In this document: in pieces, positions 45,226-56,574 of the stretch
How positions within the stretch are numbered: the first letter of the stretch is position 1
How the letters are laid out: every line of letters begins with the position of its first letter
Assembly: GCA_009760885.1 (NCBI GenBank)
Contig: CM019692.1
Location: forward strand, 55,790,964-55,854,963
From: Achatina immaculata
Taxonomy: Eukaryota > Mollusca > Gastropoda > Stylommatophora > Achatinidae
Direction: 5' to 3'
Length of the DNA: 64,000 nucleotides
Program-made: the position numbers and the translations under genes
Notes under the pieces: model-generated
What the model saw: the letters and a program-made list of their open reading frames with translations, nothing else
Told to the model about the DNA's origin: nothing
The model's database searches: none

Positions 45226-46868
45226 TTACTTCATGTTTATGCTGTAATTCTTGAGTGTTTCTATAACTCCATCTATCCATCTTTTCCGGAGTCTTCCTCT
45301 TGATTTGTGTCCTGTAGTTCTTTCGTTGAATGCTCTCGCGGCTGGCTGTATGTGCGTTAATTCTAATTTAAGTGGCCAAAGCACTTAATTCCTCATTTCA
45401 CTATGTACCGTAGGGGAGGTGTATTTCCTACCAGTTGTATTATATTATCATAACATAGCCTATCCCTCCTAGTGTCGTTTGCTGCTTTTCTTAGGCATCT
45501 CGTTTCACATGTAGATATTTTATTCTGCTGTTTATTAGTCAGTGCCCATGTTTAGCATTGGGAGCTCAACGTTGGTATAGATAAGCTATTAACTAGTTGT
45601 CTCTTGATTTCGAGAGGTATGTTAGGGTGAGAAAGCAACGGGGATAGCTGGTATGTTAGGATGAGAAAGTAGCAGGGATAACTGGCATGTTAGGATGAGA
45701 AAGTAGCGGGGATAGCTGGTGTGTTAGGATGAGAAAGCAGCGGGGACAGCTGGTGTGTTAGGGTGAGAAAGCAGCGGGGACAGCTGGTGTGTTAGGGTGA
45801 GAAAGCAGCGGGGACAGCTGGTGTGTTAGGATGAGAAAGCAGCTGCGATAGCTGGTATGTTAGGATGAGAAAGCAGCTGCGATAGCTGGTATGTTAGGAT
45901 GAGAAAGCAGCTGCGATAGCTGGTATGTTAGGATGAGAAAGCAGCTGCGATAGCTGGTATGTTAGGATGAGAAAGCAGCTGCGATAGCTGGTATGTTAGG
46001 ATGAGAAAGCAGCTGCGATAGCTGGTATGTTAGGATGAGAAAGTAACGGTGATAGCTGGTATGTTAGGATGAGAAAGTAAAGGGGATAGCTGGTATGTTA
46101 GGATGAGAAAGTAGGGGGGATAGCTGGTATGTTAGGATGAGAAAGTAACGGGGGTAGCTGGTATGTTAGGATGAGAAAGTAACGGGGATAGCTGGTATGT
46201 TAGGATGAGAAAGTAACGGGGATAGCTGGTATGTTAGGATGAGAAAGTAACGGGGATAGCTGGTATGTTAGGATGAGAAAGTAACGGGGATAGCTGGTAT
46301 GTTAGGATGAGAAAGTAGGGGGGAATAGCTGGTATGTTAGGATAAGAAAGCAGCAGGGATAGCTGGTGTGTTAGGGTGAGAAAGCAGCGGGGATAACTGG
46401 TATGTTAGGATGAGAAAGCAGCTGGGATAGCTGGTATGTTAGGATGAGAAAGTAGGGGGGATAGCTGGTGTATTAGGATGAGAAATCAGCGGGGATAGCC
46501 GGTATGTTAGGATAAGAAAGCAGGGGGGATAGCTGGTATGTTAGGATGAGAAAGTAGGGTGGATAGCTGGTATGTTAGGATGAGAAAGCAGCGGGGACAG
46601 CTGGTGTGTTAGGATGAGAAATCAACGGGGATAGCTGGTATGTTAGGGTGAGAAAGCAGCGGGGATAGCTGGTGTGTTAGGATGAGAAAGCAGCGGGGAT
46701 CGCTGGTGTGTTAGGATGAGAAAGCAACGGGGATAACCGGTATGTTGGGATGAGAAACCATCAGAGATAGCTGGTATGTAATGGCGTTTGTTTGCTCTTT
46801 GTGTTGTAATTTCTCTATTAAACTTCCCGTCTTCTGTAAATATACAACCAAGATACTCGAACTCTTCA
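45226..46868 (-). mobile_element. LINE F3, ORF C-terminal half with a 34-bp array expanded inside the ORF
   Basis: Right of the array the minus strand reads ETEEFEYLGCIFTEDGKF, NREITTQRANK (46868-46780). Left of the array, in a frame open but for two stops, it reads LSHPNIPLEIKRQLVNSLSI, TWALTNKQQNKISTCETRCL, RKAANDTRRDRLCYDNIIQL, VGNTPPTVHSEMRN, RGRLRKRWIDGVIETLKNYS and INMK stop at 45226. This is the normal order of the post-RT part of an RTE-type ORF. Between the two parts lie about 34 copies of a 34-bp unit (45616-46775) which on the minus strand encodes SPLLSHPNIPA-type text, the very words at the junction. The RT core is absent. No TSD was found. Confidence 0.88.
45616..46775. repeat. 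Minisatellite, 34-bp unit, about 34 copies, born inside LINE F3
   Basis: Unit GGTATGTTAGGATGAGAAAG plus (T/C)A(A/G)CGGGGATAGCT. Variants (AGCTGCGAT, AGGGGGGAT, GTGTTAGGG) occur in runs of neighbouring copies, a sign of step-wise local duplication. The unit equals one stretch of the LINE F3 ORF. Confidence 0.95.
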
Positions 46869-48275
46869 GTTTCTTACTGTGTTAAAGTTAAATACATGAA
46901 ATATGCCATTTATATGGGTTTCTTTCACTCCTGAATCACTTTCCATGCTCTGCTAGAATAAACTCTGATGAGAATTTTGGTAGATAGAAACTGGCGGGAA
47001 GTTATTCTATAATTTAAAAACATGCATTAGGTTAGGAATGCGCTACTTTTTATCTTATTTATACTATATTGCCTAAATATCATTCTGAACATTGATCTGC
47101 TACATTAGCATGCAAGATCTACCAACACTGCCCGGTGCTGTTTTCGAAGCTAAAGAGTTAAAATTTGCGCTGCGGTAATTCACTGTTTTCACGTCATATT
47201 CTGATTCTTCTTATAGAATAAACGTCCTAGTCTTTGAAAACTCGACAGACACAACAGGAAAAAAAAATCATAAAAACTTGTGCTATCAGTCTAACACGCG
47301 TGACAGTTAAACCTCTAGTAGTCATGTAACAGGAGACTATTGTGCTACCAATTGCCGAGAATGCAGGCAAGGCCACGTCACGCGGAAAGTAATTTGCATT
47401 ATACTCGTATATTAAATAAAGATCATATTAGAATAATCCCAGGCTAAACAGTATTTACACACTACCAGGTATCTGGATCAGTCTCGGATTTCGGGTGTCG
47501 GAAATTCCTGCCTGTCTCTTCACTTCGTCAGTATTCACCGGCATGTACTATGCTGAGATTCTTCCCCACTTCCCCCCCCCCCCCTTTTTTTTCACATGAA
47601 GAAATCAGATCGCGTATAGACTTGGCCAATATGCGGTGATGAGAGCCCTCTAACATCATAACCTACCATAAAATAAAAATGAACCTGCCTATTTGAATTA
47701 AGCCTCTTCTGCATCTGTTCCCAGCGTTATACCCGAGTACAACTCGCTCTCACTTGTCTCCTAAGACTTTATCAGTCAGTCTGGCAGAGTTTTACAAAGA
47801 GAAAGATCGGTCACACTGGATCGTTTTGTGTGTGTGTGTGTGAGAGAGAGAGAGTGTGTGTGCTTGAGACCCATGACCTGAGAATAAACGTTTAAATAGC
47901 TCTGTACTGGTCTTCTTTAGAGTTTCAGATTCAATATCCATTTACCTGTTCCGGGTGCGTGCGTGCGTTCGTGCGTGTGTGCGTGCGTGCGTGCGTGTGT
48001 GTGTGTGTGAGTGAGTGAAATGTCGCGTTTCTGGATTCCGTTCCTTGTTCTCCTCCCAGAATGCTCCACAATGAATGGCCTGTTCCTAAATGGCGAGAAA
48101 AATTGTCCTTATTGTGTAGCCTGTCTGGCTTCATTATCTCTTGTTTTCACTTATTTTCGCCCCCTGTTATCTGAATGAATTCATTGTCTTACTCTCATAA
48201 CTGATTTCTTTTTTTTTTTTTGGCCGTAGCAATGTAATGTTTTTCTAGTCCTCGCGATAAACACTATCACTGAGA
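46427..48275. repeat. Tandem segmental duplication, copy 1 (1.85 kb)
   Basis: Nearly identical to 48276-50111. It contains the right part of the 34-bp array, the 5' edge of LINE F3, repeat X, a C/T homopolymer (about 47574-47591) and GT/CG-rich microsatellites (47827-47862, 47956-48012). The offset is 1849 bp at the left and 1836 at the right, because the microsatellites and homopolymers differ in length. Confidence 0.93.
47185..47505 (-). repeat. Dispersed repeat X, copy 2
   Basis: Reverse complement of 41547-41812, ending at AGGTATCTGGATCAGTCTCG, which matches one arm of the 41.5-kb palindrome. Confidence 0.75.
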
Positions 48276-49681
48276 ATAGCTGGTATGTTAGGATGAGAAA
48301 GTAGGGGGGATAGCTGGTGTATTAGGATGAGAAAGCAGCGGGGATAGCTGGTATGTTAGGATGAGAAAGCAGGGGGGATAGCTGGTATGTTAGGATGAGA
48401 AAGTAGGGGGGATAGCTGGTATGTTAGGATGAGAAAGCAGCGGGGACAGCTGGTGTGTTAGGATGAGAAATCAACGGGAATAGCTGGTATGTTAGGGTGA
48501 GAAAGCAGCGGGGATAGCTGGTGTGTTAGGGTGAGAAAGCAGCGGGGATCGCTGGTGTGTTAGGATGAGAAAGCAACGGGGATAACCGGTATGTTGGGAT
48601 GAGAAACCATCAGAGATAGCTGGTATGTAATGGCGTTTGTTTGCTCTTTGTGTTGTAATTTCTCTATTAAACTTCCCGTCTTCTGTAAATATACAACCAA
48701 GATACTCGAACTCTTCAGTTTCTTACTGTGTTAAAGTTAAATACATGAAATATGCCATTTATATGGGTTTCTTTCACTCCTGAATCACTTTCCATGCTCT
48801 GCTAGAATAAACTCTGATGAGAATTTTGGTAGATAGAAACTGGCGGGAAGTTATTCTATAATTTAAAAACATGCATTAGGTTAGGAATGCGCTACTTTTT
48901 ATCTTATTTATACTATATTGCCTAAATATCATTCTGAACATTGATCTGCTACATTAGCATGCAAGATCTACCAACACTGCCCGGTGCTGTTTTCGAAGCT
49001 AAAGAGTTAAAATTTGCGCTGCGGTAATTCACTGTTTTCACGTCATATTCTGATTCTTCTTATAGAATAAACGTCCTAGTCTTTGAAAACTCGACAGACA
49101 CGACAGGAAAAAAAAATATAAAAACTTGTGCTATCAGTCTAACACGCGTGACAGTTAAACCTCTAGTAGTCATGTAACAGGAGACTATTTTGCTACCAAT
49201 TGCCGAGAATGCAGGCAAGGCCACGTCACGCGGAAAGTAATTTGCATTATACTCGTATGTTAATACATCAAGATCATATTAGAATAATCCCAGGCTAAAC
49301 AGTATTTACACACTACCAGGTATCTGGATCAGTCTCGGATTTCGGGTGTCGGAAATTCCTGCCTGTCTCTTCACTTCGTCAGTATTCACCGGCATGTACT
49401 ATGCTGAGATTCTTCCCCACTTCCCCCCCCCCCCCTTTTTTTTCACATGAAGAAATCAGATCGCGTATAGACTTGGCCAATATGCGGTGATGAGAGCCCT
49501 CTAACATCATAACCTACCATAAAATAAAAATTAACCTGCCTATTTGAATTAAGCCTCTTCTGCATCTGTTCCCAGCGTTATACCAGAGTACAACTCGCTC
49601 TCACTCGTCTTCTAAGACTTTATCAGTCAGTCTGGCAGAGTTTTACAAAGAGAAAGATCGGTCACACTGGATCGTTTTGTG

Positions 49682-49712
<31 letters not shown>

Positions 49713-50111
49713 TGCTTGAGACCCATGACCTGAGAATAAACGTTTAAATAGCTCTGTACTGGTCTTCTTTAGAGTTTCAGATTCAATATCTATTTACCTG
49801 TTCCGGGTGCGTGCGTGCGTGCGTGCGTGTGTGTGTGTGTGTGAGTGAGTGAAATGTCGCGTTTCTGGATTCCGTTCCTTGTTCTCCTCCCAGAATGCTC
49901 CGCAATGAATGGCCTGTTCCTAAATGGCGAGAAAAATTGTCCTTATTGTGTAGCCTGTCTGGCTTCATTATCTCTTGTTTTCACTTATTTTCGCCCCCTG
50001 TTATCTGAATGAATTCATTGTCTTACTCTCATAACTGATTTCTTTTTTTTTTTTTTTGGTCGTAACAATGTAATATTTTTCTAGTCCTCGCGATAAACAC
50101 TATCACTGAGA
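48276..50111. repeat. Tandem segmental duplication, copy 2 (1.84 kb)
   Basis: Begins in the middle of the 34-bp array (ATAGCTGGTATGTT) directly after CACTATCACTGAGA, and ends with the same CACTATCACTGAGA followed by TTATCTGGTATC. The array word ATAGCTGGTAT and the end word TTATCTGGTAT are similar, so the breakpoint has microhomology. It carries the same content as copy 1, including a further 34-bp sub-array at 48276-48624. Confidence 0.93.
49034..49355 (-). repeat. Dispersed repeat X, copy 3
   Basis: Duplicate of 47185-47505, carried by the segmental duplication and not by separate transposition. Confidence 0.75.
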
Positions 50112-51259
50112 TTATCTGGTATCTTCCTTTCTTTTATTCCACGTCTCCAGGAAGATCAGTATTACTGTCTGGTTTATTTCCGACAAGCGAGGTATCTGAA
50201 TTTTTGAAATGTTCTCATTTCATCAAGGGTTTTCAAACTGTTCGCACTTCCGGGGAATTTGCTTCACTATCAGTGGCACTGAAAGTGACTTTGAAATCAA
50301 ATCTCGCTCTAATTTTCCTACTTTTTTTTTCACCGTTTTGGGGGAAGGAAACTAATCATCAGTTCTTTCAGTGTAATACAATGATACTACAAACTTCATT
50401 CCGAAATACACTACCTTTTTTTAGCATTCAAACGTATATTAATTTTGCTAGGAAATCACTGTTGCGATAGACAAAAGCGGGAAAGTTTTAAAAGGGGGGA
50501 GGGGGAGGGTCTGTACTTTATGGGGAGACTTCTAGAGTTTCGTTGTTGGTACCCGTTTCTAATTCTAACCTTCGGCAGACTAGAGAGTGATGTGACTGTA
50601 TCATGAGCGATCACTTTTCTCTTCTCCGATATCCTTCTCCGACACATTTTCTCAGAAAAGCCTGAAGGGGGATAGAGCCCACGACAACCCGGATGTGACA
50701 TGCATCCCGCGCCACTCCTGCTTCTCACACGCTCATTGTGCCGGGACAGTTTTAAATTATTTTTAAATTATTTACAGCACCTTTCTGCTGGATAACATTT
50801 CCAGATTACTGTCTACTCTAATCGAGTCATTACAATAATGTTATCTCATCATTTTAGTTGCAATTTTCGAAGCCCCACCAGCCAAAGGTCCGAATCGCTC
50901 TTTAAGGACCGAGATTCTGAGAACCGCTGCCTTTTCCAATGAGCTCAATAAATTTTCGATTTTTTCTATTTCCTCGCATTAACGCCTCCCGACTCCAAGT
51001 CTCAGTCAACTGGCTTCAATGCGGAAAGAAAGGATAAGTGGAGGAAGAGGGCAAAAGGCGACTATCTGGGACTAATAGCAGAATCCCTGCCGTCTCATCT
51101 ACTGCCAGTTATGCAAATGAGATAGTCCTGGTATGCAAATGTGACGCCTATCTCAGCCAGAGTCGTGAAGGGTCTGGCCGAATTCAGGTCATAGCCTGGG
51201 AGAATTTAGTGCAAACATTTGTTTCCTTTTTATCCCTGCAAGCCCAGGAGCATGCCTAG
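50112..51259. other. Unannotated DNA with a MITE right end
   Basis: CGAGATTCTGAGAACCGCTG at about 50912-50931 is the right end of a hAT-like MITE. No left end was recognised. No gene elsewhere. Confidence 0.5.
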
Positions 51260-51915
51260 GTTCTGCCTGTGATTTGTTCTCTGTCTACACAAGAGTTACT
51301 GCCTGTGATTTGTTCTCTGTCTACACAAGAGTTACTGCCTGTGATTTGTTCTCTGTCTACACAAGAGTTACTGCCTGTGATTTGTTCTCTGTCTACACAA
51401 GAGTTACTGCCTGTGATTTGTTCTATGTCTACACAAGAGTTACTGCCTGTGATTTGTTCTCTGTCTACACAAGAGTTACTGCCTGTGATTTTTTCTCTGT
51501 CTACACAAGAGTTACTGCCTGTGATTTGTTCTCTGTCTACACAAGAGTTACTGCCTGTGATTTGTTCTATGTCTACACAAGAGTTACTGCCTGTGATTTG
51601 TTCTCTGTCTACACAAGAGTTACTGCCTGTGATTTTTTCTCTGTCTACACAAGAGTTACTGCCTGTGATTTGTTCTCTGTCTACACAAGAGTTACTGCCT
51701 GTGATTTGTTCTCTGTCTACACAAGAGTTACTGCCTGTGATTTTTTCTCTGTCTACACAAGAGTTACTGCCTGTGATTTTTTCTCTGTCTACACAAGAGT
51801 TACTGCCTGTGATTTTTTCTCTGTCTACACAAGAGTTACTGCCTGTGATTTTTCCTCTGTCTGCACAAGAGTTACTGCCTGTGATGTTTCTGTCTACACA
51901 AGAGTTACTGCTTTG
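51260..51915. repeat. Minisatellite, 36-bp unit, 18 copies
   Basis: Unit TGCCTGTGATTTGTTCTCTG plus TCTACACAAGAGTTAC. Copies differ mainly at one G/T and one C/A position. The unit is divisible by 3, so frames of more than 200 codons on both strands (TGSNSCVDREQI-type repeats) are artefacts. The high identity suggests recent growth. Confidence 0.97.
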
Positions 51916-51986
51916 ACGTTCGTCAAAATACATTTTTTTAAAGTGTCTTTTTGCACCTCTTGGTGTAGATGCTTGTGGTGTGTTTA

Positions 51987-52089
51987 GCTTCTTCTTCTTC
52001 TTCTTCAATCTCCCCGGAACTAGGCCTCTTACTAGGGATACCAACAGAGAGGTGGGGGGGGGGCAGGGTCTTGGTTAGTTATGATTAGC
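51987..52089 (-). mobile_element. SINE-like repeat G, reverse partial copy with (GAA)n tail
   Basis: (CTT)n at 51987-52004, then CCCCGGAACTAGGCCTCTTA, CAACAGAGAGGTGGGG and GTCTTGGTTAGTTATGATTA. This is the reverse strand of the G repeat start, ending in a GAA tail. It stands head to head with the forward copy that follows. Confidence 0.6.
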
Positions 52090-52330
52090 CACTAAACTGA
52101 GGGGGGGGGGAGGGGAATCACCATAGTCCCCGTGGCGGTGAGGTCTGCCAAAGAAGCTTTGCATACCATTGCGTTGTATCTCCACTCAGTAACTGAACAA
52201 AATAACCACCGCATCTCTTTCCCGAGCCGACACGACGCTGTGCCTCAAAATCTTCACTGCATCGGCTGCAAAGTAACATCAGCTCATGATTCCAGAGAGA
52301 CAGAAGAAGAAACAAAGAGAAGAAAAGATC
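52090..52330 (+). mobile_element. SINE-like repeat G, forward copy (second half)
   Basis: ATCACCATAGTCCCCGTGGC, GAGGTCTGCCAAAGAAGC, CGAGCCGACACGACGCTGTG, CTGCATCGGCTGCAAAG and a GAAGAAGAAA tail at about 52305. G runs at 52052-52061 and 52100-52112 lie near the junction with the reverse copy. Confidence 0.65.
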
Positions 52331-52477
52331 TTCACATGCCAGGGATAAATAAGATCTAAAATAACCGAAAAAGAAAATAGCCAGGCTTGAATTCGGAAAT
52401 AGCAAGCATGATCTACATTTTTTTTTATGAAGGCTGGGACAGGATTTGGGAAAGTAGTAATGGATGTCTGGAAAATG

Positions 52478-52870
52478 GGTGAAGTGATAGTTCACTATAC
52501 AGGAAGCACTACTGGGTGTCGGGAAAATGGGTGAAGTCAGAGCGTAGTAGACAAGTATTAGTCAGTGCTAGCAAGATGGGTGAAGTGATAGTGCAACAGA
52601 CAAGAAGTACTTTAGGGTGTGGCTAAGTTGAGTGAAGTGATAGTTCACTACACAGTAAAGTACTAGTCAGTGCTAACAAGATGGGTGAAGTGACAGTGCA
52701 ACAGACAAGAAGTACTAGTGGGCATGGCTAAGTTGAGTGAAGTGATAGTTCACTAGACAGAAAGCGTTACGCCCTACTGGGTGTCGGGAAGTTGAGTGAA
52801 GTGATAGAGTAACACATAAGACGTGGCAGCTGGTTTTGGTCGCTAAACTGGGTGAAGTGATAATGTAACA
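52478..52870. repeat. Degenerate minisatellite, unit about 51 bp, about 7 copies
   Basis: Repeated words are GGGTGAAGTGATAG, AACAGACAAGAAGTACT and TAAGTTGAGTGAAGTGATAG. Starts of GAAGTGA are at about 52481, 52533, 52582, 52633, 52687 and 52738. Confidence 0.85.
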
Positions 52871-53204
52871 GACAGGAAGCTCTACCACAGAGAACAGAGT
52901 AACAGCGCAGTTTTCTGGAAGCCAAACAGAAACTGTATCCCTAGAATCAATTTTTTTCCAAGTATTTTGCAATCCTTGCACTCTGAAGAGAAGTGAGCAG
53001 GGCTTAAGTGGGTTTGTGTGTAGGGAATTCATTAAATAAATTTATTATGTCTAATGCGTTGTTAGAGGAGAGAAAATAAACGAGTGCACGGGCGAGCAAA
53101 TGACAATAATAGAGAAAGGAAAACTTGATAAGAGGAAAATATTATATGTGTGAATGCCAACAAATAATGCTGCATATATACCTGACATAAAAGGCGTATG
53201 CTTG
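52871..53204. other. Unannotated DNA
   Basis: Nothing recognised. Confidence 0.5.
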
Positions 53205-53525
53205 GCATTAATGGATTAGCGGGTTTGGGTGAAGCTGATATGAAAACTTTTACATTAATGGATTAGTTAGTGGGTATGGGTGAGGCTGATATGAAAGCTT
53301 GACATTAATGGATTAGTGGGTATGGGTGAGGCTGATATGAAATCTTGACCTTAATGGATTAGTGGGTATGGGTGAGGCTGATATGAAATTTTGACCTTAA
53401 TGGATTAGTAGGTATGGGTGAAGCTGATATGAAATTTTGACCTTAATGGATTAGTAGGTATGGGTGAGGCTGATATGAAATCTTGACCTTAATGGATTAG
53501 TAAGTATAGGTGAAGCTGATATGGA
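53205..53525. repeat. Minisatellite, 46-bp unit, about 7 copies
   Basis: Unit contains TTAATGGATTAGTGGGTATG and GGTGAGGCTGATATGAAA. Starts are 46 bp apart at 53351 and 53397. Confidence 0.93.
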
Positions 53526-54049
53526 AGCTTGAGTAAATAGTAGGGGAAGCACACTATTTCAGATATAGTCAGTTCTCTTTCTTCCGTCGCTTTTGATGTT
53601 CGATGTGACTTCAGACCTCTCTCCAGCCCGTCCGTAGAATGAGATTTTGTACATTGTCGTGTAAGATTTCTTACTCAGGTCCACTCCGGTTCTGTCATTT
53701 TCTAAACAGTCATCTCTATTTTGTTGTTGTTGTTGTTGTTGTCTATGTTCTGATATCAATTATTGATGATCTATTTAGTAGATTTGGTCTAATATTTGAT
53801 GTATCAGTATTTTTCCTTTAAAGCGCTGATGCTTCAGCTTTCCCTCTGAATTAAGGCCCCGTAAATTTGCTCCCCTTGAGGTACCAGGAACCTGGGCACG
53901 CGCCTGGGAAACAAAGAATAGGACCACTGTGCCTTACCAAGCATGATCGTAAAAGGTGATTAAGGAGGGGGGAAGAGGGTACTGCTTAGGGCCAACAACC
54001 ATATATGGTTAAAAAAAAACATCAGAGTGCTACAGAAACATCACGAGAA
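53526..54049. other. Unannotated DNA
   Basis: A (TTG)n at about 53720-53740. The segment 53830-54010 is GC-richer and could be a LINE leader, but I cannot show it. Confidence 0.4.
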
Positions 54050-54235
54050 TCTACATGTCAAGTCTAGGCGGATCAGCGAGGTACTACTTAAACAGGAGAG
54101 TCTACATGTCAAGTCTTGGCGGATCAGCGAGGTACTACTTCAACAAGAGAGTCTACATGTCAAGTCTTGGCGGACCAGCGAGATACTACTTCAACAAGAG
54201 TGTCTACATGTCAAGTCTTAGCGGACCAGTGAAGG
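54050..54235. repeat. 51-bp tandem repeat, about 4 copies
   Basis: ACATGTCAAGTCTTGGCGGA starts about every 51 bp (54061 and 54112 for AGTCTAGG/AGTCTTGG). It lies directly 5' of the LINE C2 coding remnant and may have grown from it. Confidence 0.9.
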
Positions 54236-54562
54236 ACTGCGATAGTACGAGCAAGCTTGAAGGCCGCCAGGCATTGAGAACATTAATAAAGAGGTCAAAA
54301 AAGAAGATGGAAATGGCTGGGCCACAATCTACAAATGGAAAGAACAAGACAACTCTATACCGCCTTGACTTGGACACCTCAAGGAAAAAGAAAAGAGGGG
54401 CAGGCCATTGGGGACATAGAGACGCACACAATACAGGAAGAACTAAAGAAAGCAGGAAAGATGTGGTTTGATGTGTCCCGACATGTTCAGTACAGTACTG
54501 GCTGGAGAACTTTTGTTGATGCCTTATGCTCAAGTGAAAGTACAGATGACTGATGATGATGA
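54236..54562 (+). mobile_element. LINE C2, ORF C terminus
   Basis: Plus strand, one open frame from about 54306: RRWKWLGHNLQMERTRQLYT, then ALTWTPQGKRKEGQAIGDI, ETHTIQEELKKAGKMWFDVS and GWRTFVDALCSSESTDD, a stop and a (TGA)n tail. It matches the order in LINE C1 (RRWR, LGHVLRM, LRWTPQGNR, LWKTF). Upstream text is frameshifted. No RT core. Confidence 0.8.
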
Positions 54563-55404
54563 AATTGGTTCACTTCTTTTTTTTTAAACAGTTTGCATCT
54601 TTCAGTCAGCCAGCGCGCTTACATTTAAAACTAAGTCTTCAGTGATATAATATTGATAACTTGTTTCACTCGAACAAAGCTTACTTGTCATACAAAGAAT
54701 CGTTTGTACTCGCAGCCTTGCCTCTACACTTCTTATCCGCAGGTGTTGTCCTTTCCTTTCCCTATTTCCATGCCCCGTGGCTTTATATAATCTGGCTCTC
54801 TACCGATGTTGCCCCTAATATTTGTCTTCCCCTCAGTGTCTATAACAAAACTCATAGGTTATATTTTCATGATTCACTTCTATACCCAGATACTCAAAGA
54901 CGGATGGTGCATATTAGTATCCCATACTTCCAGTTCCGCATATACATCTCATCTTCGTGCCATAGTCACTGTCTGAAATGAATTGACAGAAAAAAAAATG
55001 ATAAGACTTCACTGCCAGAATAATCATTTATTTCCCTAAGATTTCCTCGTTTAGAGAAAAATGTCTATTTTCTTTTCGCAGATATTTCTGTCTGTGTCTT
55101 CGAAAGAGATTTGACAACAGCAAACATTCAGCTTTGAATAAAACAAGTTCAATAACGCTAGCCTGCCTTAGAAAATCGTTCTTTACATCCATCATGAAAC
55201 AAAAGCTGTTATCCCAAAGTACCACGTTGCTACACAGCGATGCAGTTGTTTTTTTTTCCTAATACCTCCTTGTGTCTGTCTCTATGTTTGCTCGTCTGCC
55301 AGTTTGTGAGAAGCGCACAAATGTTTTACCATTTTATGATTCATTAAAGCTGTTATATCGGAATATAATAAAATGATGTTGAAAGTCTACAGCAGAGTGA
55401 AAGT
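54563..55404. other. Unannotated DNA
   Basis: No gene recognised; open frames at 54661-54981 and 55028-55225 have no motif. Confidence 0.45.
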
Positions 55405-55465
55405 TGGAAGATAAAGGACGCAGACATCAGACAGGCCTGCGTGGCCAACTCTTCAACCTTCAGAA
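55405..55465 (+). mobile_element. CR1-like LINE, 3' tip fragment
   Basis: GCAGACATCAGACAGGCCTG followed by CGTGGCCAACTCTTCAACC resembles the 3' end at 61263-61320 (GTCAGACGGGCCTGCGTGCC, AATTCTTAACCC). Short and diverged. Confidence 0.5.
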
Positions 55466-55547
55466 ACTGTTTGTTTTGCTCTGTCTACCCGTTTGTTTCC
55501 CTGGAAATAGGCTGTGTCACCCTGCAAGAACACAGACAGCAAGCAGT

Positions 55548-55880
55548 TACGTTAATTGTCTCTATTTCCGAACAAGAGAAAGCTTACGTTAATTGTCTCT
55601 ATTTCTGAACAAGAGAAAGCTTACGTTAATTGTCTCTATTTCTGAACAAGAGAAAGCTTACGTTAATTGTCTCTATTTCTGAACAAGAGAAAGCTTACGT
55701 TAATTGTCTCTATTTCTGAACAAGAGAAAGCTTACGCTAATTGTCTCTATTTCTGAACAAGAGAAAGCTTACGTTAATTGTCTCTATTTCCGAACAAGAG
55801 AAAGCTTACGTTAATTGTCTCTATTTCTGAACAAGAGAAAGCTTACGTTAATTGTCTCTATTTCTGAACAAGATAAAGCT
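55548..55880. repeat. Minisatellite, 37-bp unit, about 9 copies
   Basis: Unit TCTATTTCTGAACAAGAGAA plus AGCTTACGTTAATTGTC. Copies are nearly identical. Confidence 0.95.
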
Positions 55881-56081
55881 TAATTTCAGGCCCCTTTTAC
55901 AAGAAACACTTCCTGGTTTAGCTTCGTTACGTCTGAATGCTGGAAACACTTGCCTGTTTCTATCTCGGACTATAAGAAACGAGTATGTAATAAAGATAAG
56001 ACCCTACCTACAGCTACGCATAACTACTATTGTTGATACTTGGACAATAAGTGTGGAAGTCTTGCAAGTTACTTCTAAAGT
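55881..56081. other. Unannotated DNA
   Basis: Nothing recognised. Confidence 0.5.
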
Positions 56082-56225
56082 AGCGGTTCTCAAACCTTGA
56101 ACTCCACCCTAAACCAGCAATGTACTGAATGTATTCCAGCGATGTATTATGCGACTTTAGATCAACAATGGTACGTGATTTACTACTGGAAACCAAAAAT
56201 GTTAGGTGAACCACGACCCATGAAA
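56082..56225. mobile_element. hAT-like MITE fragment
   Basis: Left end AGCGGTTCTCAAACCTTG with interior CCACCCTAAACCAGCAATGT and GTACGTGATTTACTACTGGA, shared in part with the MITE at 15715-15880. The right terminus is not clear. Confidence 0.5.
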
Positions 56226-56574
56226 GAAAAAGATGTTTAAAACAGTGAAATTCAACAAAAATTAACTGTATTTCAGTGCTTTTAGGACGATACGACGGAA
56301 ATTTGCTACTAATCACTAAACATTATATATATATATCTTCTTCTTCTTCTTCGTTCACTTCTACCACCAAAAACCGCACTGTGAACCTACTGAATTCACG
56401 CCTGTGGTCCTCGTTAGGTCCCGTGGTCCCCTGTGTGGTCCAAAATAGACCACACGAGATCCACGAGAGGACCACAAGGGGTTCAGAGTATCACAGTGCT
56501 TTAGCCTGTATTCTTGGTGGGTCTCGGAAGCGGGATTGCGTGACACCGTGGTTTTCATTGCACCAGTTTAGTCT
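56226..56574. other. Unannotated DNA with (CTT)n
   Basis: A (TA)n at about 56325-56335 and (CTT)n at about 56337-56353. The right part becomes GC-rich, with CCACACGAGATCCACGAGAG. Confidence 0.5.

Noticed and set aside
46870..50111. Two repeated minus-strand frames with HTHTHART-type tails near 47931 and 49783
   Set aside because: Same DNA counted twice because of the segmental duplication; the tail is a GT/CG microsatellite and the head has no family match.
51256..52044. Open frames of 215-262 codons on both strands
   Set aside because: The 36-bp unit is divisible by 3, so every frame without a stop in one unit stays open. There is no other evidence of coding.
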